Source: Streptomyces sp. P3 (lineage in GTDB: Bacteria > Actinomycetota > Actinomycetes > Streptomycetales > Streptomycetaceae). From it: a DNA stretch of 64,000 nucleotides. Location of the stretch: positions 7,130,001 through 7,194,000 of the forward strand of contig NZ_CP028369.1 in NCBI RefSeq assembly GCF_003032475.1, read 5' to 3'. This document shows positions 53,532 to 60,912 of this stretch, one piece after another. A model generated the notes under the pieces. That model had not been told where the DNA came from and did not search any database. It saw only the letters and a list, made by a program, of their open reading frames with translations. The position numbers and the translations under genes were made by a program. Positions within the stretch are counted from its first letter, which is position 1, and every line of letters starts with the position of its first letter.

Positions 53532-56462
53532 ATGAACCGCTGGGTCGGCATCGTGTCGCTGCGCGAGACCGCGCCGCCGACACCCGTGCACCGCATCGCG
53601 CTCGCCATCGACGCCGCGCGGAACCGGACGTCGTACCAACTGGCCGGCCGGACGGTGCCGTATGCGCGGATGCGGTCGGCGCTGCGCACGCTCGGTCAGG
53701 AGCACGCGCGCCACCATGAGTGGGGGCGGTACGAGTACTGCGTCGACCTGGCCGGTGACTTCTTCGACGGCGGCCACCCCCCGACCGGCCTGCCTTCCTG
53801 GCTCACCAACAAACTCCAGAATCTCCTGGACGGCAGGTCCGGCACACCGCCGACGGGCGGGCGGAGGGCGCAGGCGGCCCCTCGGCGGGCTGTCTCGCGT
53901 CCTGTCCACCAGGGCCCGGCGTCCACCCGCCGGGGCCGGAACACACCCCCCGAAGCCGCACGCCCAGCCCGGCTGGCGCGGTCGGCCCCGCCCGCGACCG
54001 GACAGCTTCCGTCGCCCGAGCCGGTCCGGCCCTACTCCCGCGCCGAACGGCGGCTCGACGTCCACGACGTCACGTACCCGGCGCTTTGCGAGCCACCCGT
54101 GTCGCTGGTGGGCACGTACGGGCGAGAGGTCCGCGAGGTCGTGGGGAAGGCCGTGCGCGGATGGGACGCCAGCCCCGAGGTCACCGCCTGGCTCGGCCTG
54201 GCCGTCGAACACCGCAGTCACCTCTACGAGTGCCACCACGCCGCCCAGGTCACACCGCACGTGCTCGGCCTGCTCGACCGGCTCGGCGCCACCGCGCTCG
54301 ATGTGATCCTGCTCGACGCTTACGCGCGATGGGCGACCCCTTGGAAGGCGGGCGAACAGTCGAGCGAACACGCCCGGCGACGCGCCGCCGCCGACCTCGC
54401 GCTCGGCGCGTGGGTTACCAAGCAGGGGCTGGTGCGCATGGGCGCGGGGGAGGCGCAACAGCCCGCCAGGTCCGTCTTCGAAGGAGTGGCCCGGCAGATC
54501 CTCGGCGTGCTCAGCCTCTGTGGCGAGCACGAGATCGCCCGGAGGCTGGTCGTCTCCGTGTGGCCCGACCTCGACCGCCCGTCCGCGGAGACGGGAGCCG
54601 ATCCTGTCACTCTGGCGCATACGGCCTTCCACAAGGAAGGACTGACCTACGACTACGACGAGGAGGGCCCGGACCACCGCAAGGTCTTCCGCGCCGTCGT
54701 CCGCACCGGAACCGGCCGCACGGCGGAAGGCACCGGCCAGTCCAAGAAGGCGGCACGGGCGGCGGCGGCACGAGCCCTGCTCGACGCATACCCGCAGGTG
54801 GCCGCAGCGGCGGGCGCCGAGCGGAAGGCGGCACCCGCGACCCTGCCGGCCGCGTCGCCGCTGCCGTACGCGCAGCCGGGCAATCGGCACCGGGACGCGG
54901 TGAGCGACCTAGCGGCCATGTTCGAGCTCGGCCATCACGCGGACGGGCTCCTCGCCCAGGCCCTCACCCATGTCTCCTGGGTCCACGAGAACCAGGCAGC
55001 GGCGACCGCTGCCCGCCAGCGCGACAACCACCTGCTCGCCCACCACGGCTCGCACGTGGTGAACCACCTCGCCGCCCACGTTCGCGTCCGCCAGGCCCTC
55101 GCGCACAGCCTCACCCCCGACGAGGACGAGGCGCGCATCCTCACCGCCTCTGACGACGACACCGCGCGGCTCGGTGCGACCCTCCAGCTCGCGGAAGGGC
55201 TGCTGACGAGCCGTGGTGAGAGCGGACAGGGCCGCACAGCGGTGTCGGACGCCGCCCAGGCGGTCGTCGCCGCGGCCTGGCGCGTCCACGGGCCTCGGCT
55301 GCTTGGGCGCCGGCCCGCCGTCCTTGACGACTGGCTCTCCGGCCTGGAGCACCAGCACGACCCGGTGACCGTCCTCGCCGCCATGGCCACCATGTACGGC
55401 ATCGAACACGAGTACACGTACGACGTCTCAGGGCCGGACCACCTGAAGAGCTTCACCGCCACGATCGGGCTGCGGGATGCTCGGGGCCGGGTCCACCGGT
55501 GGACCGAACCTCTGCCCGGAACCCCCGGAAAGCCGGAGGCGAAGAAGGCGACCGCCGAGGCCGTCCTCGACATCCTCGCCACCCCCGTCAACGGCGTCGT
55601 CGACGATCTCCCCGCCCCGGAACGGGGCCTGCTCGTCTTCCTCCTGCGCGCCCAGCTCGATGGCCTAGGCCGGCCGACGGAACGGCAACGCGCACGCATG
55701 CTCGCCCGCGGCGACCTAGGCACCGACCTCCTCACCACCGGCGACACCGAGGCGTTTCTTGCCTGGGCAGAACGCGTCTGCCCCCTGCTCGGGCCGGACG
55801 ACACGGCCGTACCGGATGCGTTGCGCGAGCTGTACCGGAAGGTCCTCGACGACACGCGCATCGGGCCCGGCTCGCTCCTGCGCCGCATGGCCGCCAGCCC
55901 CGGACCCGACGCCGCGAGCGTGGTCCGGCGAAATGCGACGGACGCCGTACGGCGAGCGCTGAGCAGCGGGCCGCAGGCCGCCTCGGTCCGAGACATCGTG
56001 CAGGACTGGTGGCGCGACCAGGCCCCGGCCACCGGCGTCACGGTCCGCGACGACATGCGTCAGGACGTCTTCCGCCCGCTTCCCGTCCACCTCGGCGCGC
56101 TGGACGAGACCCTGACGTGGTGCGGCGAAGCCGCCGAGGCAGCCGGCACCCGCATCGACGTCGAGCTGACGGTTCAGGACGGCACGCTGCACGTGTGGCT
56201 CGGCCTCGACAAGGTGGACATTCGAGCGGCCTGCGACGATTTCGCCCGCCTGCTGTCCCACACCCTTCCGTTTACCGACTGCCTGGTCGGTGACGACCAT
56301 GTACTGCTGCGCCTGCACGGCGATCTTGAGACGGCTCCCCTCCATCCCCTGGCCACAGCGGGCATGGATGCCTACGTCTCCGTGCCGCTTGATCGGCGGA
56401 GGCTCACCAGGGAAGTCATCGACGGGCCAATAGGAGCACAGGACGTGCAGCCGTACTCGTGA
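53532..56462 (+). CDS. Dicer-like protein: two degenerate RNase III-like domains, each followed by a dsRNA-binding domain
   Basis: 976 residues from ATG 53532 (GGGGGAGG upstream). An N-terminal region and a Pro/Arg-rich linker (115-185) come first. Domain 1 (about 190-345) has an RNase III-like layout, AWLGLAVEHRSHLYE, GLLDRLGATALDV (246-258) and ARSVFEGVARQILG (312-325). A dsRBD follows (357-420, ending GQSKKAARAAAARALLDAY). Domain 2 (about 453-605) has LLAQALTHVSWVHEN, DNHLLAHHGSHVVN (498-511) and TAVSDAAQAVV (569-579). A second dsRBD (610-682) ends KPEAKKATAEAVLDIL. Then 290 mostly helical residues. The RNase III acids are largely lost (LGD reads LGA and HGS; the late Glu reads Arg and Gln), so it is probably a dsRNA binder, not a nuclease. 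Confidence 0.75.
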   Translation: MNRWVGIVSLRETAPPTPVHRIALAIDAARNRTSYQLAGRTVPYARMRSALRTLGQEHARHHEWGRYEYCVDLAGDFFDGGHPPTGLPSWLTNKLQNLLDGRSGTPPTGGRRAQAAPRRAVSRPVHQGPASTRRGRNTPPEAARPARLARSAPPATGQLPSPEPVRPYSRAERRLDVHDVTYPALCEPPVSLVGTYGREVREVVGKAVRGWDASPEVTAWLGLAVEHRSHLYECHHAAQVTPHVLGLLDRLGATALDVILLDAYARWATPWKAGEQSSEHARRRAAADLALGAWVTKQGLVRMGAGEAQQPARSVFEGVARQILGVLSLCGEHEIARRLVVSVWPDLDRPSAETGADPVTLAHTAFHKEGLTYDYDEEGPDHRKVFRAVVRTGTGRTAEGTGQSKKAARAAAARALLDAYPQVAAAAGAERKAAPATLPAASPLPYAQPGNRHRDAVSDLAAMFELGHHADGLLAQALTHVSWVHENQAAATAARQRDNHLLAHHGSHVVNHLAAHVRVRQALAHSLTPDEDEARILTASDDDTARLGATLQLAEGLLTSRGESGQGRTAVSDAAQAVVAAAWRVHGPRLLGRRPAVLDDWLSGLEHQHDPVTVLAAMATMYGIEHEYTYDVSGPDHLKSFTATIGLRDARGRVHRWTEPLPGTPGKPEAKKATAEAVLDILATPVNGVVDDLPAPERGLLVFLLRAQLDGLGRPTERQRARMLARGDLGTDLLTTGDTEAFLAWAERVCPLLGPDDTAVPDALRELYRKVLDDTRIGPGSLLRRMAASPGPDAASVVRRNATDAVRRALSSGPQAASVRDIVQDWWRDQAPATGVTVRDDMRQDVFRPLPVHLGALDETLTWCGEAAEAAGTRIDVELTVQDGTLHVWLGLDKVDIRAACDDFARLLSHTLPFTDCLVGDDHVLLRLHGDLETAPLHPLATAGMDAYVSVPLDRRRLTREVIDGPIGAQDVQPYS

Positions 56463-56499
56463 GCCCGGCCACCGGCCCCAACTGCCCCGTCGCCACCGC

Positions 56500-58023
56500 T
56501 CAGAGGACGGTCCTTGGCCCCGGTTCCAGTCGGCCGCTGGCCCAGGGGTAGTACGCCCATCCCTGGACGAGGATCGGGTTGAGGGAGTTCTCGTGCCCGT
56601 TCAGGCATTCGTTGAGCGCCCAGGTGGAGCGCTCGGGGTCGGCCGCCCGTTCCAGGAGCAGAGAGCTGGGTGTGGTGTCGGTGAGGGTCACCAGGCGTTC
56701 GACTTCGTGGGCTGCGACGACCGTGGTCGGGATGTCGGCGGTGGGTAGGTCGAGGTGAGGCAGGTTGGCGTTGGCGACGGGGAACGGTTCAAGGGTGACG
56801 ATCAGTGCCTGTCGTGGACGGTCGGTCGGAATTTCGGCGAATGCCGGATGGCGCTGGTCGATCTGGGCCGAGGTGGCGTTGACCTGGCGGAAGGCGCGGG
56901 CGAGTTTGCTGTCGGTCTCGGCGACGCCAAGTTCCAGGCCGAGGCGGGCGTTCTCGGTCGGCATCATGGACTTGACCTCCACGAGCAGCACCAGGTCGTC
57001 GAAGACGACGAACCAGTCGACGCTTTGCAGTTCGTTCCGCTTGACCCGGTACGTGACCTCCGAGATGACATCGGCGTCCGGTATCAGGCGGAGCTGGCGG
57101 CCGACGTACTCCTCGAAGAGGTAGCCGGTCTCCTGCAGGAAGTCGGGTCCGAAGTGCTCGCGTCCTGTGTGGTATATACCGGCCGGCGTCGCTTTGCGCC
57201 AGACCAGCTGAGGCGAGGGGCACAGCAGGCCGGGTCCGAAGCCGGTGACCGCGGGCCGGCCGAGCAGCGGGTTGTAGGTGAAGCGGCGCAGCTGGGCCGC
57301 TTTGCCGCCAGCCACCTTCGCCAGGTTCTGCGTGGTTCGCTTCTCGGCTGCTTTGAGGGAGGCCACGTCGGTGGCGAAGTGGCGTTCGACGACGGGCAGC
57401 ACCGTGTCCCGGCTCACGGCGCGGTTGAACTTCTCCCCATCGGGGCCGTCGTAGAACGCGGGATCGAAACGCCCGGCGTTCAACAGCGCACATCCCCACA
57501 GCAGCTGAGCGGTGCCGACGTAGTCGGGCAGCGGGCAGCCGAAGACTTCGGTGTCCCAGCCGGGGACTATGCAGCGGGGTTGCCGGCGTGCGGGGAACGG
57601 TGTGTGCAGGTACAGCGCGGCGGTACGGGCGAGAGTGGCGAACTCCGGGGTCTGGAAGGCCATCTGCTCGCCGCCCAGACGCATCATGAAGTCCCTCAGG
57701 CGGATCGGATCCTCGTCGGTACCGTGCAAGGTCGGTTCCTTCAAGCTGGAATACGCCGCGAGGATCTCCAGCAGGTCACGCTCGGTGGCTTCGGCCCTCT
57801 GGTGCTCGGTGCCGTATGCCAGGCAAACGCGGGCCGCATCAGCCAGAGCCCAGGGCGTGTACTTCAGAAAGGGGCTTTCCAGCCAGGGCTGTGGCCGCTC
57901 GGGCGTGCTGTAGCGAGCCGCCGCTGCAGCGATCAGGGGAAGCAGCGAGCTGGGACGATGACGCCGGATGCGCTGACGGTATTCGTCCTCCGTCACCAGC
58001 CGGTCATACAGGTACGCAGCCAT
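56500..58023 (-). CDS. Uncharacterised protein with C-terminal PD-(D/E)xK-like domain
   Basis: 507 residues. The N-terminal two-thirds are helical and unrecognised (LTEDEYRQRIRRHRP-like start, then PWLESPFLKYTPWALADAARVCLAYG). A domain from about residue 295 has FEEYVGRQLRLIPDADVISEVTYRVKR followed by SVDWFVVFDDLVLLVEVKSMM, giving Asp336 and Glu349-x-Lys351. This pattern is that of a restriction-like nuclease. It converges on the Dicer-like gene and could be part of the same defence locus. Confidence 0.72.
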   Translation of the reverse strand: MAAYLYDRLVTEDEYRQRIRRHRPSSLLPLIAAAAARYSTPERPQPWLESPFLKYTPWALADAARVCLAYGTEHQRAEATERDLLEILAAYSSLKEPTLHGTDEDPIRLRDFMMRLGGEQMAFQTPEFATLARTAALYLHTPFPARRQPRCIVPGWDTEVFGCPLPDYVGTAQLLWGCALLNAGRFDPAFYDGPDGEKFNRAVSRDTVLPVVERHFATDVASLKAAEKRTTQNLAKVAGGKAAQLRRFTYNPLLGRPAVTGFGPGLLCPSPQLVWRKATPAGIYHTGREHFGPDFLQETGYLFEEYVGRQLRLIPDADVISEVTYRVKRNELQSVDWFVVFDDLVLLVEVKSMMPTENARLGLELGVAETDSKLARAFRQVNATSAQIDQRHPAFAEIPTDRPRQALIVTLEPFPVANANLPHLDLPTADIPTTVVAAHEVERLVTLTDTTPSSLLLERAADPERSTWALNECLNGHENSLNPILVQGWAYYPWASGRLEPGPRTVL

Positions 58024-58271
58024 CCCGCCATGATCCTCGCCGCAGATAGATTATTCGAGCGGTTTCTCCTGGTTGGTACTGCACGCGCGTATGTTCCGGG
58101 CAGCATCCGACTGGAGCGGATCGCCCGCTCTCGCGCCCGGCTCAAGTCAGGCTGTCGCCGACCCACGGTGGGTGGTTCGTGAGTCTTTGGGTCGTTCTTT
58201 GGTCGCCTGAGGGTGTGGGGTGTGGGTGGAATCCGCAGGATCGCGGTGCGGGCTCTGCTGGGGTTGGCGGG

Positions 58272-58580
58272 GTGAGTGAACGCAAGCCGCATCCCAGTGA
58301 CTTATCGGCGAGCGGTGGTCGTTGATCGAGCCGATGATCATCACGTGGAAGGACCGGCACCGCTCGGTCTGCGGTCATCAAGGCGCCTACGGCATGCGGG
58401 AGATCGTGAACGCGATCCTCTACCAGGGGCGGACCGGCTGCCAATGGGCCTACCTCCACCACGACCTGCCGCAGAAGAACGCGACGTACTACTACTTCGC
58501 CGCCTGGCGGGACGACGGAACCGACTAAATCATCCATGAACTCCTGCGCCGCCTGGTCCGGGACTGCGAACGTCTTCCAC
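58272..58580 (+). mobile_element. Fragment of an IS5-family transposase
   Basis: GTG 58272 begins SERKPHPSDLS; after a one-base slip the frame reads ERWSLIEPMIITWKDRHRS, then GAYGMREIVNAILYQGRTGCQWAYLHHDLPQKNATYYYFAAWRDDGTD, followed by an in-frame stop and IIHELLRRLVRD. This is the N-terminal quarter of an IS5-type transposase with at least two disabling changes. Confidence 0.82.
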
Positions 58581-58662
58581 GGCACGGAGCGCTTTCGGCG
58601 CGCGCCGGTGGATCTGCTTAATCCTGTGACAGATGGGGGTGGTTCGGGCAGCATCGGGCGTG

Positions 58663-60021
58663 ATGGTTGCTCTTCGCTCCCGCCGTCTGGAGGGGCTCTT
58701 CGGAGCCCGGCTCGACGCGGTCTCGCACGCTCAGATCGCCACCCTGAGGACGAACGCGGTCTCTGAGTCCTACGACCTGGAGTTCAAGGGGGAGCTCTAT
58801 GGCGGTAACGACAAGGCCAAGCGGGACTTGGCCGGTGACGTGGCGGCCCTGGCCAACACCGCCGGTGGAGTCCTGCTGCTGGGAGTTGCCGAAGACGACC
58901 AGGCCCGGGCGACAGAGCTCCCCGGGGTCGCGCTCAGCGACGCTGAGGTGTTGCGGATCCGAAACATCGTGGCCGACCAGGTCCACCCCCTGCCCGTCTT
59001 CGACGTTGAGCAGATCGAGGACCCGGACAAACCTGGTCATGGGATTCTGATGATCGCTGTGCCCCGCAGCCCCTCCGCTCCGCACGGAGTCCTGGTCAAC
59101 CAGGGCCTGCGCTACCCGCGCCGCAATGGCGCCAGCATCATCTACCTGACGGAGGCCGAAGTGGCCGCCGCCTACCAGGACCGCTTCGCTCGTCGCCAGT
59201 CCCGCCACGACGACCTGCTCCGCTACGAGCGGGACCTGATCGGCCGCCTGGACGTGAGCGACCAGACGTACGTCGTTGTCACCCTGGTCCCGGACCTCAG
59301 TGGGGACTTCATCCTCGACACCAAGGCCCTGCGAGCCTTCCAGCAGGAAACCCGCGACAAGGACCTGCTCGTCATCCCGCGTGGTGCGTACGTCCGGCAC
59401 GTCACGGTAGGCAGCCGCCGTCTGATGGCGCACGGTGGCTCCGAGCCCGCGACGGCCAAGTGGATCGCGTGCGAGTTCCACCAAAGCGGCGCCGGCACCT
59501 TCGCCGCCGTCGCCGCCAACCGCACCGACCTTGCCCGACCCGGCCAGGTGGATGAGAACACCACGGTCAGTCGGATCGAAGATGAGGACCTGGTCCTCGA
59601 CATCTGGTCCGGACTCCGGCTCCTGGCTCGCCACGCACGGGACCGAGCTGCCGCAGGAGGCACTGCCACAGTCCGCGTGACCATCACCCCTGTCAACGCC
59701 GACCTTCCGGCCGAACTGCGTCACCCACGCGGACACGCCAATCTCGGCGGCAGTCTTGGCACTCACCAGGTGACCGAGCCACCCCAAGCGACTTCCGTCT
59801 TCGACATCGACGACCTAGCCGAAGACGGACCGGGCCTGATCGCGGCCACCTCCGTCCTCGCAGCTGGCCTGATCCAGCACTTCGGCTACCCGGAGACCCT
59901 CCAGATGACCACTGACGGCGTCATCCGGACCAAATACTGGAGTTCACAGCGCTACGGCCCTGGCGTGCAGCAGTGGGCCACTCAAGCCAACGTCGACATG
60001 ACCGACGACACCGTTGACTGA
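58663..60021 (+). CDS. Schlafen/AlbA_2-domain protein
   Basis: 452 residues from ATG 58663 (the GTG at 58660 is an alternative). The N-terminal 150 residues form an AlbA_2/Schlafen domain: SESYDLEFKGELYGG, DLAGDVAALANTAGGVLLLGV, GILMIAVPRSPSAPHGV. Many such proteins bind nucleic acids or act as RNases in defence. The C-terminal 300 residues have no motif that I recognise. The start of the frame lies just after an IS5 fragment, so the promoter may have been brought in by that insertion. Confidence 0.78.
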   Translation: MVALRSRRLEGLFGARLDAVSHAQIATLRTNAVSESYDLEFKGELYGGNDKAKRDLAGDVAALANTAGGVLLLGVAEDDQARATELPGVALSDAEVLRIRNIVADQVHPLPVFDVEQIEDPDKPGHGILMIAVPRSPSAPHGVLVNQGLRYPRRNGASIIYLTEAEVAAAYQDRFARRQSRHDDLLRYERDLIGRLDVSDQTYVVVTLVPDLSGDFILDTKALRAFQQETRDKDLLVIPRGAYVRHVTVGSRRLMAHGGSEPATAKWIACEFHQSGAGTFAAVAANRTDLARPGQVDENTTVSRIEDEDLVLDIWSGLRLLARHARDRAAAGGTATVRVTITPVNADLPAELRHPRGHANLGGSLGTHQVTEPPQATSVFDIDDLAEDGPGLIAATSVLAAGLIQHFGYPETLQMTTDGVIRTKYWSSQRYGPGVQQWATQANVDMTDDTVD

Positions 60022-60097
60022 CTGTCGACCGCTGGCCAGAAGGGGCTTCTACGGTTGATCGGCGTGGCCTATCAGCGGCGTCCTCTAGGTTCGCACT

Positions 60098-60583
60098 GTG
60101 ACAAACAATTGGACGAGTCTGTTCCTGGCTCCCTTCGATCCGGACCCGGACTCGTCGGGCCGTCGTTCCTACGGCGGGTCGACGGGCATACCAGCGGACT
60201 TGGACTGGAATTCACTGGACCGCATCTGCCGGGTCGTATCCCTACCCCACCGGTGCAGCCCTATCCGGCAGCAAGCAATACCCCGGCAAACCCGACGGCA
60301 GCGGCCCGGTTGTCGCAGGCAAACTGCTGGCCCGCAAGCGGCCGCACCTCATCCCCATCTACGACATCCGCATCAAGCAGCTGTTCGAGCGACCGAAGGC
60401 GGACCACTCCTTCTGGACCGCGCTGGCTGCGGCCCTGCGGGTAGACAACGGTGCCTTCCATGATCAGTTGGTCCATCTCCGCGATCAGGCGGGTATCGGT
60501 GAGGACATCGGCGTCCTGCGTGTGTTCGACGTCGTCGCCTGGATGCACCAAGGCCGGCAGGGTCAGGTCGCGACGAGTTGAGC
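60098..60583 (+). pseudogene. Degenerate gene, DUF6308-like C-terminus
   Basis: The first frame (ATG 60098) gives MTNNWTSLFLAPFDPDPDSSGR. A different frame then gives SGSKQYPGKPDGSGPVVAGKLLARKRPHLIPIYDIRIKQLFERPKADHSFWTALAAALR and continues to a TGA at 60581. The LLARKRPHLIPIYD segment recalls the DUF6308 family, from memory. The frame change means the gene is broken or misread. Confidence 0.45.
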
Positions 60584-60912
60584 TCTGAGGTGGAGTGTGG
60601 CGGGGAGGCGCATGCGGAGGCCGATGCCCCGAGGCGGGCGACGCTGAGCGCAGACTACTGAGCCCTGCCGGTGCCCGAAGAGCTCAAGCCGTGCCCGACG
60701 CTGTCGCCCGTCGAGAAGCAACTGCGGGAAAACCTCCCCGAGCAGTATCCCGGCTGGGTAAACCGATGGTCCGACTACGTCGAGGTGGACGGTGTGCCGA
60801 CCGTGGGTCGGCGGGCAAGACCAAGACCTCAGCCGCTGGGCGGCCGGAGTCGAGTGCCGCGAGGTGACGACGCCGGCCCGCCACGCATGCCCGTGCGGGA
60901 TGAGCCTGCAAG
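60584..60912. other. Region with only gene debris
   Basis: About 330 bp before the convergent pPIWI-RE stop. A plus-strand stretch (from about 60671) reads VPEELKPCPTLSPVEKQLRENLPEQYPGWVNRWSDYVEVDG, which looks protein-like, but no start or intact frame could be supported. Confidence 0.35.
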
